Shown here one piece after another: positions 1 to 8,648 of a stretch of DNA of 33,128 nt; position 1 is the stretch's first letter, and every line of letters starts with the position of its first letter. This DNA is from an uncultured Eubacterium sp. (lineage in GTDB: Bacteria; Bacillota; Clostridia; Lachnospirales; Lachnospiraceae). The position numbers and the translations under genes are program-made. The notes beneath the pieces were generated by a model that ran no database searches, was not told the origin of the DNA, and saw only the letters and a program-made list of their open reading frames with translations. The stretch is taken from positions 1 to 33,128 of the forward strand of contig CAJTMV010000044.1 in the NCBI GenBank assembly GCA_910577225.1, in the 5' to 3' direction.

Positions 1-2
1 CC

Positions 3-134
3 AATGCCGGAATGAACCAGAAAGCGTTACAGTATATCATGGGACATTCCAACATTACCATGACGCTGAACTATTACGCACACGCAACTTTCGCTTCCGC
101 AAAGGCTGAAATGGAAAGGCTGATTGCAGCATAG
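3..134 (+). CDS. Tyrosine recombinase/integrase, C-terminal fragment (cut by window start)
   Basis: The reading frame is open from the window edge and stops at TAG 132-134, giving 43 residues. It carries the end of a phage or ICE-type tyrosine recombinase catalytic domain: a GHS motif (IMGHSNITMTLNYYAH), in which the His of the active site is followed by the tyrosine nucleophile in the NYYAH stretch. The family catalyses site-specific integration and excision of mobile elements. The rest of the gene lies upstream, outside the window. Its position as the last gene before a strong hairpin and IS debris suggests the edge of an integrated element, but no attachment-site duplication could be identified from one side only. 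Confidence 0.85.
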   Translation, partial: NAGMNQKALQYIMGHSNITMTLNYYAHATFASAKAEMERLIAA

Positions 135-226
135 CCGCAGACCAATTTACTACTTCTTTTACTACCATTGAGAGGGAAAACCTAAAAGGTTATGAGGGTA
201 TATAAGAACTTCTCCCCATATCTAAA

Positions 227-264
227 ATGCCGGGAAAGCCCGAAAATACGGGCTTTCCCGGCAT
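227..264. terminator. Perfect 16-bp hairpin downstream of the integrase
   Basis: The arms 227-242 (ATGCCGGGAAAGCCCG) and 249-264 are exact reverse complements around a 6-base A-rich loop. The hairpin is GC-rich in an AT-rich setting and lies 93 bp after the integrase stop. The sequence after the stem is ATAAAAACTT, without a real T-run, so it is an imperfect intrinsic terminator. It could instead be a recombination or element-end structure. Confidence 0.55.
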
Positions 265-312
265 ATAAAAACTTCTAAAGAGATAATCTGAATTCACCAA
301 TAATTTTATTTC

Positions 313-912
313 AAAATCAGAAAAAGATATTTCCTGATGTTATCATTAATAGCTGTCACAGCAGTCCTCGCAGGGATGGATACATGGAATGAGATTGCGG
401 ACCGGACAGTCTCTAAAAAAGAATGGCTGGAAACGTTTCCTGAATTACCTGGCGGTATCCCTTCCCATGATACGATAAACAGGGTATTCCGGATGATTGA
501 GCCTGAAAAATTCCACGACGCTTTTTTCGGCGGGCCAGTGCCGTATCTGGTAAAGTAAAAGGTGTAGTGGCCATTGGTGGGAAACAGAAGGGAACATAAA
601 GCCGAGCCATACGGTCAGCGCCCAGACTGTGGAATCATCCCTTATACCCGGTCAGATGTGCATGGATGAAAAAACAAACGGGATAAAGACAATACCGGGA
701 CTTTAAGATATCCTGTGTCTGGAAGGGTGTATCATCACAATCGATACAATGGGGACACAGAAAGGGCCGGAAATGCAGCAGAAAATATGAATATGGCCCG
801 CCATATAGGAATAAACCTGCTGAAACAGGAAAAGCTGTAAGATGGACTTGCCAGCAAAAGAAAAAAATGCGGGTATGACATGGAATATCTTTTTAAAGTA
901 CTTGCCGGGCTA
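313..912 (+). pseudogene. ISAs1-family (H-repeat type) transposase, decayed
   Basis: Conceptual translation in several frames recovers ISAs1 transposase blocks in the right order. The N-terminal block at about 313-545 contains LAGMDTWNEIA and PSHDTINRVFRMI. It is followed by a VVAIGGKQKGT block (family form: IAIDGKTLRGS) near 565-600, HTVSAQTVESSLIPGQ near 608-660, and CIITIDTMGTQK (ITIDAMGTQ in the family) near 730-765. The C-terminal block NMARHIGINLLKQEKL ... SKRKKCGYDMEYL lies at 790-900. Stops and frameshifts interrupt it, the catalytic D of IDGK is G, and about 40% of the usual 370 or so residues is missing between the last two blocks. The longest intact piece is an ORF at 337-558. It cannot encode an active transposase. 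Confidence 0.85.
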
Positions 913-1069
913 AATACTGGAACAGAATAGGAACTATAATTTAAATATATAGTTTGAAAACATGGGCAGATCCGTGTTTGGTTGCTATACGCTAAATAAT
1001 TTAACAATCATATCTTTGTGAAGGGTTTTAATGTTGAAAACTGCAAATCCCAAATTTACAGAAAGTTTA

Positions 1070-1219
1070 TAAATCTGTAACAGTTCAGATAACCCATGGA
1101 ACTGTTACGTATTCAGCCATTTGAAATCGCTTCGCGATGGGCTGAACACCTGCAGCCACTACTCTTTCATACGGTCAGCGCAGTAAATGCGCAGACCTGA
1201 CTGAACTGTTACATAAATC
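1070..1219. mobile_element. MITE-like element with 13-bp TIRs and 6-bp target duplication
   Basis: The 13-bp end at 1076-1088 (TGTAACAGTTCAG) is the exact reverse complement of 1201-1213 (CTGAACTGTTACA), bounding a 138-bp element. Directly outside both ends is the same hexamer TAAATC (1070-1075 and 1214-1219), the expected target-site duplication. Inside are a third copy of the end decamer (GAACTGTTAC, 1099-1108), a CAGCC/GGCTG hairpin with an inner ATCGC-TTC-GCGAT stem (1114-1144), and a GGTC-a-GCGCA / TGCGC-a-GACC hairpin (1173-1197). No ORF is present. It would have to be mobilised by a transposase elsewhere. It sits about 160 bp upstream of the chemoreceptor gene. Confidence 0.7.
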
Positions 1220-1377
1220 TTGCGTTTACCGTGAATATTCATTCAGTATATATTGAAAAACAGAAACAGATATGGTAAAATTTTTTCAGTTTCCGATTTT
1301 TTATGCAAAGATAAAAAATGTCGCGGCAAACTGTTTTATCAGAAGCCGCAGAATGCATCAAAGGGGATTTTTTATTT

Positions 1378-3405
1378 ATGAAAGGATTTATGAAAAATAA
1401 GAAACTTGCCTCCAGAATCGGTATTTTTACCACAGTTATTACACTGGCAGGCATGCTGGCGCTTTGGACAGTCATCGCTTTTAGTACAGAGTCGGTAGTC
1501 AGAGACGACATTACAAATCAGATGGCAAATGCGGTAGAATCACGAGCCGTGATTATTGACGATTATGTCACGTCAGCAGAAGAATATCTGACAGCCTTTT
1601 CATTAAGCAAAGAAGTAAGAGATTTACTTGCAGATCCGGATAATCCTGATCTGCTGCGCCAGGCAGGGCAGTATACGACCGATTTTGCTGAAATAAAAGG
1701 CATATTTGAGGGACTGTATATTGCGGATCCCAATACTTACGTTCTTACGCATACAGTACCGGAAGCCGTAGGTATTACGACCAGGGAAGGAGAATCTTTA
1801 GAGAATTTTCAAAATACGATACTGGCTGCCAAAGAGCTTACGAACCTTGGAATTATGAAGTCTCCGGGAACAGGAAATATGGTAATTTCCATGTATTGTC
1901 CGATTTATGACGGGCAGGAATGCATTGGGTATGCAGGAGCGGCAGTCTATGCGGACCAGCTGATGAACGCGCTGCTGGATCTGGAGCTGAAAAGTCTGCC
2001 AAAAAGCAGCTATGTATTTATGAATGCGGAAACGGGTGTCTATCTTTATCATGAGGAAGAATCTTTGCTGAATACGGAAATACAGGATAAAGGACATCTG
2101 GAGATTATAAAACGCGTGCAGCAGGAAAAAAGTACCGGGTCAGAGGCGTATACATATCGAAATGAGAAAGGAAAAAAGCAGCTTGCCGTTTATAAATATT
2201 TGGATAACCGCGGCTGGATATTTATGGTTCAGGCGGATTATTCCGAGGTATACAGTTCTGCGATAAACGTACGTACTTTGATGGGAATCGCATGTTCCGT
2301 CATCGCGGCGTTTATCATACTGACAACATTATTGATTTTAAGAAAAACTGGAAAAGAATTAATGATTGTGGAATACGCGATCTCAGATTTGAGCGAACTG
2401 AATCTTTCGGCAGATAAAGGACTGGAAGTATTTTACGGGAGAAAAGACGAGATCGGCATGATCGCAAATGCTACGCATAATGTCTGCAAACATCTGAAAG
2501 CCGCGATTGAAGATATGGGAAGAATTTTGAGCGAAATCGCAGATGGCAATCTGACGGTGGATGTGGAAAAAAATCAGGATTGCTATATCGGCGGCCTGCA
2601 GATGCTGATTAGCAATATGAAGGTGATACGCTCCAAGCTGACGAAAGTGTTGAAAGAAATTTCCATTGTTTCCAGGCAGGTAAGCGTGGAAGCCGGTCAG
2701 GTACTGCTGAGAGCCGAATCATTGTCCCATGGCGCGGAAGAACAGGGCCTGTCTGTGCAGACGCTTTCAGATGCGGTAAATAATATTGAAAAACAGGCGG
2801 ATGCGACAGCCAGATTCGCAAGTCTTGCAAAAGAAGAAAATGTGCAGACGCATCATCGCATTGAAACATGCAGCAACGATATGCTCGATCTGATGAAAGC
2901 CATGCAGACAATCGATGAAAAGTCCAAAGAGATTATTAAAGTTATCAAGTCGATTGAAGATATTGCGTCACAGACGAATATTTTATCTTTGAATGCCGCA
3001 ATAGAAGCAGCCCGTGCAGGCGAAATGGGGAAAGGCTTTGCCGTCGTAGCGGACGAGGTCAGAATGCTTGCAGGACAGTCCGCAGAAGCGGCCAGAAATA
3101 CGGCATATCTGATTGGCGAAACCGTAACGGCTGTAGAAATGGGCAGTCATATTTCAGAGCTTACGAATCAGGCGCTGCAGGAAGTCGTGGAGAGCGCGAA
3201 AAATGTTTCGGATGCAGTCACATCCATTTTTGAGGCAGCTGACGGGCAGGCAGGCGCGGTAGAGCGGATTTCAGAGGGACTGAAGTGTATCTCTGATGTA
3301 GTCGAAAGCAATAGCGACGTTGTAAAAGATTCGGCAGAGGTAAGTGAAAAGATGTCTGAGCAGGCGGAGATGCTGAAAAGCCAGGTATCGAAATTTCAGC
3401 TTTAA
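1378..3405 (+). CDS. Methyl-accepting chemotaxis protein with extracellular Cache-type sensor
   Basis: This is a 675-aa membrane chemoreceptor that would signal through CheA/CheW. There is a TM segment at about residues 14-36, an extracellular region of about 260 residues with the look of a dCache ligand domain, a second TM at about 299-322, a HAMP-like linker, and a long cytoplasmic signalling coil. The coil tip (residues about 530-566) has the hallmark IASQTNILSLNAAIEAARAG and GKGFAVVADEVR motifs. The ORF is open from ATG 1318, but that codon has no ribosome site. ATG 1378 has AAGGGGA about 10 bases upstream and puts the first TM at the usual distance, so it is preferred. The gene is monocistronic: the MITE lies upstream and a terminator directly downstream. 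The ligand cannot be told from sequence. Confidence 0.93.
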   Translation: MKGFMKNKKLASRIGIFTTVITLAGMLALWTVIAFSTESVVRDDITNQMANAVESRAVIIDDYVTSAEEYLTAFSLSKEVRDLLADPDNPDLLRQAGQYTTDFAEIKGIFEGLYIADPNTYVLTHTVPEAVGITTREGESLENFQNTILAAKELTNLGIMKSPGTGNMVISMYCPIYDGQECIGYAGAAVYADQLMNALLDLELKSLPKSSYVFMNAETGVYLYHEEESLLNTEIQDKGHLEIIKRVQQEKSTGSEAYTYRNEKGKKQLAVYKYLDNRGWIFMVQADYSEVYSSAINVRTLMGIACSVIAAFIILTTLLILRKTGKELMIVEYAISDLSELNLSADKGLEVFYGRKDEIGMIANATHNVCKHLKAAIEDMGRILSEIADGNLTVDVEKNQDCYIGGLQMLISNMKVIRSKLTKVLKEISIVSRQVSVEAGQVLLRAESLSHGAEEQGLSVQTLSDAVNNIEKQADATARFASLAKEENVQTHHRIETCSNDMLDLMKAMQTIDEKSKEIIKVIKSIEDIASQTNILSLNAAIEAARAGEMGKGFAVVADEVRMLAGQSAEAARNTAYLIGETVTAVEMGSHISELTNQALQEVVESAKNVSDAVTSIFEAADGQAGAVERISEGLKCISDVVESNSDVVKDSAEVSEKMSEQAEMLKSQVSKFQL

Positions 3406-3416
3406 GTCGTATAAAA

Positions 3417-3465
3417 TAAAAAGCACATGATATCCATAAGATGGGTAGAATGTGCTTTTTTTATT
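3417..3465 (+). terminator. Intrinsic terminator of the chemoreceptor gene
   Basis: AAGCACAT (3421-3428) pairs with ATGTGCTT (3450-3457), preceded by an A-run and followed by a T-run (to 3461, then ATTT), 12 bases after the stop codon. With A-tracts on the left and T-tracts on the right it could work in both directions. Confidence 0.85.
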
Positions 3466-3805
3466 TGAAAATAACAAAACTGGAAAAAAATTGCCGTTAG
3501 ATATCGTGGAATTAAGATTTGCTGCAATCGATAATACTTCTTAAAAGATAACATTTTATATACATTTGTAACAGTATCTATAAATCCTGAAATCATTTAC
3601 AACCGGCGGACACCCATTTATTCAGATTTTTCAGACTTATATAAAATTTAGATTATAATAATGCAGGAAATTATTTCATAGATTTATGAAAAGATACAGA
3701 TACGACGCTGTTCATTCAAATATGAATTTTTATATGAAAAATATACAATTAGAAAAAAGAAAACTTCTTCATTTTTAGCACTATTTAATAATTTTTAGAT
3801 AAGAG
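3466..3805. other. AT-rich intergenic region without a gene
   Basis: About 340 bases of very AT-rich sequence separate the chemoreceptor terminator from the polysaccharide operon promoter. No credible ORF or RNA gene is seen. It contains one isolated copy of the 9-base word ATAACATTT (3548-3556), which recurs at the operon promoter and may be a distal regulator site. Confidence 0.6.
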
Positions 3806-3832
3806 TTGCAAAAGAAACAGAAATGTTATAAA
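3806..3832 (+). promoter_or_regulatory. Putative promoter of the polysaccharide operon
   Basis: A -35-like TTGCAA (3806-3811) and an extended -10 TGtTATAAA (3824-3832) are separated by 15 bases. The spacing is short, but the TGn extension would compensate. It lies about 90 bases before the HTH gene, and no other good promoter was seen before the whole operon. Confidence 0.5.
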
Positions 3833-3867
3833 ATGCTTTCAGATAACATTTGTATATAAAATGTTAT
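3821..3867. promoter_or_regulatory. Operator candidate: three AAATGTTAT/ATAACATTT half-sites
   Basis: Exact 9-base half-sites lie at 3821-3829 (AAATGTTAT, overlapping the -10), 3843-3851 (ATAACATTT) and 3859-3867 (AAATGTTAT). The last two form a perfect inverted repeat around a 7-base spacer, next to the expected transcription start. A fourth copy lies at 3548-3556. The first downstream gene encodes an HTH regulator, which makes autoregulation by that protein the simplest reading. Confidence 0.6.
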
Positions 3868-3919
3868 GCGTTACAACTATAGTTTTAGAATGCCTGATAT
3901 TTTAGAACGGAGGAAAGAC

Positions 3920-4255
3920 ATGCAGGAACTGGATTATGCAAAGATCGGAATGCGAATTCGTCAGGTACGTAAAACGAGAGGCTGGTCGCAGGATGAACTG
4001 GCTAAAAAATGTGGCATTAGTATGTCTTTTATGGGACATATTGAGCGCGGTACCAGAATTATGAGTCTGGACACTTTTGTAAATATATGTATGGCGCTTG
4101 CCGCGGATGCAGACGAATTGCTGTGGGGCGTTGCGCATCCGTCGGATACGAGACTGACAGATATATGGGGGCAGCCGGGAAAGAAAGACGGCGACAGCTA
4201 CTCTACTTATGTCCGGATTATGAAGTCAGTTGCCGAGATTATGAACGAAGCATGA
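3920..4255 (+). CDS. XRE-family helix-turn-helix regulator, first gene of the operon
   Basis: This is a 111-aa DNA-binding protein. Residues about 8-62 form a Cro/C1-type HTH (IGMRIRQVRKTRGWSQDELA, then CGISMSFMGHIERG), and a short C-terminal tail has no recognisable effector domain. ATG 3920 is chosen over the upstream in-frame ATG 3866 because GGAGG (3909-3913) sits 6 bases before it and because the inverted repeat at 3843-3867 would otherwise run into the coding sequence. Its stop overlaps the next start by ATGA, so it is translationally coupled to the glycosyltransferases. It probably controls the operon, and the half-sites at its promoter are the likely target; whether it represses or activates is not visible. 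Confidence 0.88.
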   Translation: MQELDYAKIGMRIRQVRKTRGWSQDELAKKCGISMSFMGHIERGTRIMSLDTFVNICMALAADADELLWGVAHPSDTRLTDIWGQPGKKDGDSYSTYVRIMKSVAEIMNEA

Positions 4256-5439
4256 GTAAGAAAAAGAAAGTGTTAATGCTGGCTTCTGTAGCTTCCATGA
4301 TCGATCAGTTTAATATGCCCAATATTCAGATGATGCAAAAAATGGGATACGAAGTACATGTTGCATGTAATTTTTTAGAAGGTAATACGTGTGATGCGAA
4401 TCGTATCAGAAAATTTCAGCAACTCCTGACAAATATGGATGTAAAACAGCATCAGTGGGATTGTCCGAGAAATATCGGGTCTTTAAAAAAATGCCTGACT
4501 GCATTTTGGCAGCTGTGGCGACTGACCAGACAGCATCATTTTGAATGGATGCATTGTCATTCGCCTGTTGGCGGGGCACTGTCAAGGATTGTGTCACATT
4601 TTCGCAAAATCAGCGTAATTTATACAGCGCATGGATTTCATTTTTATCAGGGCGCCCCATTCAAAAACTGGCTGTTATATTATTCGGCAGAAAGACTGCT
4701 GGCATATTGGACAGATGTGCTTATTACGGTTAATAAAGAGGATTATACATTAGCGAAAAATCATCTGAAAGCAGGAAACATCTGTCGTATTCCAGGCGTT
4801 GGCATCGATGTTCAACGGTTTCAGAATTGTGCAAAAGACAAAGCTGCAAAGGATCGCAATGTAATTCGAAAAAGATACAACATCCCGCAGGATGCAATCG
4901 TTTTGTTGTCAGTTGGCGAGCTGAGCAAACGAAAAAATCATCAGGAAGTACTGAAAGCACTTGCGCAAATGAAGCGGCAGGATCTCTATTATCTGATTTG
5001 CGGACAAGGAGCGATGGAAAAAAGGCTGATACAAAAAGCAAAAAAATACAACATCTTAAAATACGTCAGATTTTGCGGGTTTCAGGAAGATGTGGAAACA
5101 ATCTGTCGGTCTGCAGATATTTTTGTGTTTCCGTCTCTTCAGGAAGGATTTCCGGCAGCGCTGATGGAAGCGATGGCAGCCGGACTGCCGTGTATTGTAT
5201 CAGATATTCGGGGAAACCGCGAGTTAATTGCCGATCAGATGCGGTTTCAACCTGGGCGAACAAAAGAAATGCAGAGGATATTGGATGAGGTAATCAGAAA
5301 TCCGCAGTTGCTCATGCATCTGGGAGATCGAAATCAGGAGCAGATAAAAAAATATGATGTGCAAAAGGTGAACTGCAAAATGAAAAAAATATATGATTCC
5401 ATTCGGGTTTCGGCGTCGTATGGGCGGACAAAAGCATGA
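4252..5439 (+). CDS. Glycosyltransferase family 4, EpsD-like
   Basis: This 395-aa GT-B retaining glycosyltransferase probably transfers a sugar from a nucleotide donor to a lipid-linked chain at the inner face of the membrane. The N-terminal Rossmann strand (KVLMLASVASMIDQFNMPNI) and the block YTAHGFHFYQGAPFKNWLLYY, followed by TDVLITVNKEDY, match the family of Bacillus EpsD-type exopolysaccharide transferases. The C-terminal donor domain begins at SVGELSKRKNH and has the E-x7-E pair in EGFPAALMEAM near residues 297-305. The frame is open upstream to 4087, but ATG 4252 overlaps the stop of the HTH gene and starts directly at the family N-terminus. The sugar transferred is unknown. Confidence 0.92.
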   Translation: MSKKKKVLMLASVASMIDQFNMPNIQMMQKMGYEVHVACNFLEGNTCDANRIRKFQQLLTNMDVKQHQWDCPRNIGSLKKCLTAFWQLWRLTRQHHFEWMHCHSPVGGALSRIVSHFRKISVIYTAHGFHFYQGAPFKNWLLYYSAERLLAYWTDVLITVNKEDYTLAKNHLKAGNICRIPGVGIDVQRFQNCAKDKAAKDRNVIRKRYNIPQDAIVLLSVGELSKRKNHQEVLKALAQMKRQDLYYLICGQGAMEKRLIQKAKKYNILKYVRFCGFQEDVETICRSADIFVFPSLQEGFPAALMEAMAAGLPCIVSDIRGNRELIADQMRFQPGRTKEMQRILDEVIRNPQLLMHLGDRNQEQIKKYDVQKVNCKMKKIYDSIRVSASYGRTKA

Positions 5440-6338
5440 AAAGCATTCAGGTAATGCTGTCGGCATATAATGGCTGTCTGTATTTATCACAACAGATCGA
5501 AAGTATCCTTGCGCAAGAGAATGTAGAAGTATCGCTTCTTATCAGAGATGACGGTTCCACTGATCAGACGATGAAATTGTTACAGACATATGAAAAAAGA
5601 TATCCGAATATTTCTGTATATGCGGGGAGTAACCGGGGAGCTGCAGGGAGTTTTTATGATTTGCTGCAAAATGCCGGAAGATCTTTTGATTATTATGCGT
5701 TTGCAGATCAGGATGATATCTGGTTTCCGGACAAGCTGTCTGCAGCTGTCGCTATGTTGGAAACAGAAAGTGACCGCATGCCGTTGCTGTATGCGGGTAA
5801 AGTGATTTGCGCGTCAAAAGATTTAAAGAAGCGGGAGGCGTTTTCTTATCGGACGGATCGGAAACCGGATTTTGGCAATGCGCTGTTAGAAAATATTTGT
5901 ATGGGATGTACGCAGGTATTTAATCGTCCGCTTCTTATACTCGTAAGAGAACACCTTATGCAGCGGACGGTGATGCACGACTGGTGGATGTATCTTACCG
6001 CGGCTTATTTTGGAAAGGTGATATACGACCAGCATGCATATATGTTGTACCGGCAGCATGATAAAAATGTAGTCGGTATGAAAAATCAGTGGGGGAAAAG
6101 ATGGAGGAACAGAATCCGCCATTTTTCTCAAATGAAGCATAAACTGTCAGATCAGGCGGAACTATTTCGTATGGCTTACGCACCGATCGTAAAAGACGAT
6201 GTCCGGTTACGATTGCTTTGTGAATATCGAAGGCATGTGATGTTAAAGCTGAAGCTGATTTTCAGCAAAAGTATTTACAGGCAGAACAGACTGGATGATA
6301 TCGTATGCAGGTTACTATTTATTATTAGCTATTTATGA
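5436..6338 (+). CDS. Glycosyltransferase family 2 (rhamnosyltransferase-like)
   Basis: This 300-aa GT-A inverting transferase starts with VMLSAYNG and carries RDDGSTD near residue 37 and the metal/nucleotide motif DQDDIW near residues 91-96, typical of GT2 enzymes annotated as rhamnosyltransferases. A conserved MHDWW block for acceptor or donor binding follows at about 175-180. It starts with an ATGA overlap on the EpsD-like gene. The C-terminus ends in a hydrophobic stretch (LLFIISYL) that may touch the membrane. Donor sugar cannot be deduced; rhamnose is only the family's common case, and no rml genes are in the window. Confidence 0.9.
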   Translation: MKSIQVMLSAYNGCLYLSQQIESILAQENVEVSLLIRDDGSTDQTMKLLQTYEKRYPNISVYAGSNRGAAGSFYDLLQNAGRSFDYYAFADQDDIWFPDKLSAAVAMLETESDRMPLLYAGKVICASKDLKKREAFSYRTDRKPDFGNALLENICMGCTQVFNRPLLILVREHLMQRTVMHDWWMYLTAAYFGKVIYDQHAYMLYRQHDKNVVGMKNQWGKRWRNRIRHFSQMKHKLSDQAELFRMAYAPIVKDDVRLRLLCEYRRHVMLKLKLIFSKSIYRQNRLDDIVCRLLFIISYL

Positions 6339-6387
6339 TAAAGAAGTCTTTCGGTATATATCATACTTAGACAGAAAGGATATCTGT

Positions 6388-7788
6388 ATGAAAATACTGC
6401 ATTATATGTTTGGAATACCTCCGGTTCGTGTCGGTGGTCTGGTGCGTTATGCGACAGATTTGATGAAGAGACAATACCAGATGGGACATGAGGTATCGCT
6501 GCTGATTCCTGGGAATATTTCGAAAAACGGCAGACGAAAAACAGTAATTTCTCCATGCAGAAACAATTATATGCAGATACCGTCGTATGATATATGCAAT
6601 CCGCTTCCAATACCAATGTGTAATGGAATTACGGATATTCAAAGTTTCACACAATGTTGTGATGGCAGGGAATTTGCAGTTTTTTTACAGAAATTAAAAC
6701 CGCAGATCATTCATATTCATACATTTATGGGACTGCATCGCGAATTTTTGGACGAGGCAGAAAAAGCTGGGATACCGATGATATTCACAACGCATGACTA
6801 TTTTGGAATATGTCCGACCGCGGTCATGCTTTTTCGAGGACATATATGCGAAGATACAGAATGGGAAAATTGCGGCTTTTGCTGCCAGAATGCATTTTCG
6901 CAAAGGCGGCTTAAAATCGAACAGTCCGAATGGTACCGCATTTTTCGAAAACATCCCGGGGCAGTGCGCGTTACAAAACAAACCATGCGTAAAGTTGGTT
7001 CCCTGACGTGTAAAAGCATAAAATTGCTGCAGACAGTATTTGGGATACAGCGTTCGAAGGAACGATTGCCAGGCAAAACATCGTGGAACGGGAAGGATTA
7101 TGCTGTATTAAAAAAATATTATGCATCGATGTTTGCGCGTATTTCGTATTTTCATTTTAACAGTGCGACTGCCAGAACTATTTTTGAAAAAAGACTGGGA
7201 CAACTCAGAGGAGAAGTCGTACCGGTCAGCCATTCCCAAATTGACGATCATCGAAAAAAACGTGTTTATGGAAAGAAACTACGCATAGGCTATCTCGGCA
7301 GCTGGGCCGAACACAAGGGATTTTTCGATTTGATCAAAGTATGTGACGCATTGGTAAAAGATGGATGTACAAAGCTGGAGCTGCATATTTATTCAGATAC
7401 GGATCAGAGAACGGAGCCGTATGTGGTAAATCATGCGTGCTTCGACGCAGATCAGCTTGGCGATGTATTTTGCGATATGGATCTGCTGACACTGCCTGGA
7501 ATCTGGCCGGAAACATTTGGGCTGGTGGCGTTAGAAGCGTTAAGCTATGGGGTTCCGGTAGTATTTTCCGCGTATGCAGGAGCAATCGATCTGCTGCATG
7601 CGTATCCGGATATTGGTTTTGCGTATGATGGAAGCATGCGCGGATTAAAAGAAATCCTGCAAAAGATATATGAAAACAGAGAACTGCTTCTTATGGCAAA
7701 TGACAACATTTTAAAAATGGATGATGAGTTTTCATATGACAGGCATGTCAGTCAAATCTTGTATCTGTATGAACGGTTCATCCGTTAG
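6388..7788 (+). CDS. Glycosyltransferase family 4 with Cys-rich insertion
   Basis: This 466-aa GT-B protein has an N-terminal MFGIPPVRVGGLVRYATDL glycine loop, and a donor domain that starts at RIGYLGSWAEHKGFFDLIK and contains the E-x7-E motif in PETFGLVALEALSYG. Between the halves is THDYFGICPTAVM with clustered cysteines (CPT, CED, CGFCC at about residues 140-170), an arrangement shared with the C-terminal GT4 half of the gene at 11128. ATG 6388 is chosen because AGAAAGGA lies 7 bases upstream; the frame is open from 6295 without a better start. It follows the GT2 gene after about 50 bases. Confidence 0.9.
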   Translation: MKILHYMFGIPPVRVGGLVRYATDLMKRQYQMGHEVSLLIPGNISKNGRRKTVISPCRNNYMQIPSYDICNPLPIPMCNGITDIQSFTQCCDGREFAVFLQKLKPQIIHIHTFMGLHREFLDEAEKAGIPMIFTTHDYFGICPTAVMLFRGHICEDTEWENCGFCCQNAFSQRRLKIEQSEWYRIFRKHPGAVRVTKQTMRKVGSLTCKSIKLLQTVFGIQRSKERLPGKTSWNGKDYAVLKKYYASMFARISYFHFNSATARTIFEKRLGQLRGEVVPVSHSQIDDHRKKRVYGKKLRIGYLGSWAEHKGFFDLIKVCDALVKDGCTKLELHIYSDTDQRTEPYVVNHACFDADQLGDVFCDMDLLTLPGIWPETFGLVALEALSYGVPVVFSAYAGAIDLLHAYPDIGFAYDGSMRGLKEILQKIYENRELLLMANDNILKMDDEFSYDRHVSQILYLYERFIR

Positions 7789-7871
7789 AAAACGAATGAA
7801 GCGTATGAAGATCCGGTAATGTCTGCCGCAATGACAGATAAAAATAACTGCAGGAGTATCAGGAGAAAAAT

Positions 7872-8648
7872 ATGAGAGTAGTAAAAGAATTATGGGAATA
7901 CCGGGAAATGATCGTCAGTCTGGTAAAAAGAGATTTAAAGAGCCGGTATAAAGGGTCTGTGCTTGGTTTTTTATGGATGTTTTTAAATCCGCTATTGCAG
8001 CTTGCGGTTTATACCGTTGTATTTTCAACGATTATGAAAATGGGGATTGAGAAGTTTTATCTTTTTTTATTTGTTGCACTGGTTCCATGGCTGTTTTTTA
8101 GTACGTGTCTAAGCGCTGGAACGACTGTGATCTTTTCACAACAGGATATGGTGAAAAAAATATATTTTCCAAGAGAAGCACTGCCGTTAGCTTTTACCAT
8201 TAGCCAGTTTGTAAATATGCTGCTTAGTTTCGTTGTGATTTTTATTGTAGTGATATGCAGCGGGGTGCATATTCGTCCGAATGCATTGTGCTATCTTCCG
8301 TTTGTTATGCTTGCAGAATTTATACTTGCGCTTGGGATTACGTTTCTTGTTTCTGCCTGTAATGTATATTTTCGGGATCTGGAGTATATTCTGGGAATCA
8401 TATCGATGGCATGGATGTATCTGACGCCCATACTTTACCCGATGGATATGGTACCGCAACAGTATGCGGATATTTTTTACATGAATCCTATGACTTCGAT
8501 TACGATTGCGTATAGGGATATTTTGTATTATGGACGGGCGCCTCAGATGAATACATTGCTGCAGGCACTTCTATTAGGAATGGCAATTCTTGTTGTGGGG
8601 CAGATGACATTTGGAAAATTGCAGAAGAAATTTGCGGAGGAATTATAA
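7872..8648 (+). CDS. Polysaccharide ABC exporter, permease subunit (Wzm/TagG type)
   Basis: This 258-aa integral membrane protein with about six TM helices is of the ABC-2 type. The N-terminal amphipathic segment and LVKRDLKSRYKGSVLGFLW are the signature of O-antigen, teichoic acid and rhamnan export permeases. It starts at ATG 7872 behind AGGAGAAAA. Its stop overlaps the ATPase gene start by one base (TAATG), as is usual for the pair. The complex would move the finished, lipid-linked glycan across the cytoplasmic membrane. The 83 bases before the gene contain no ORF. Confidence 0.95.
   Translation: MRVVKELWEYREMIVSLVKRDLKSRYKGSVLGFLWMFLNPLLQLAVYTVVFSTIMKMGIEKFYLFLFVALVPWLFFSTCLSAGTTVIFSQQDMVKKIYFPREALPLAFTISQFVNMLLSFVVIFIVVICSGVHIRPNALCYLPFVMLAEFILALGITFLVSACNVYFRDLEYILGIISMAWMYLTPILYPMDMVPQQYADIFYMNPMTSITIAYRDILYYGRAPQMNTLLQALLLGMAILVVGQMTFGKLQKKFAEEL

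Noticed and set aside
608..1181. 14-base direct repeat CATACGGTCAGCGC at 608-621 and 1168-1181
   Set aside because: One copy lies in the ISAs1 remnant coding frame and the other inside the MITE hairpin. One or two exact 14-mer pairs are expected by chance in a window of this size, and the flanks do not match.
1276..1299. Sigma-28-like promoter (TAAA ... CCGATTTT) before the chemoreceptor
   Set aside because: Spacing between the elements is about 13 bases instead of about 15, and the -10 part is imperfect, so the sigma assignment is not supported.
1318..1377. Upstream ATG 1318 as the chemoreceptor start
   Set aside because: No ribosome site, and it adds 20 residues before the usual short N-terminal segment; ATG 1378 has AAGGGGA at proper distance.
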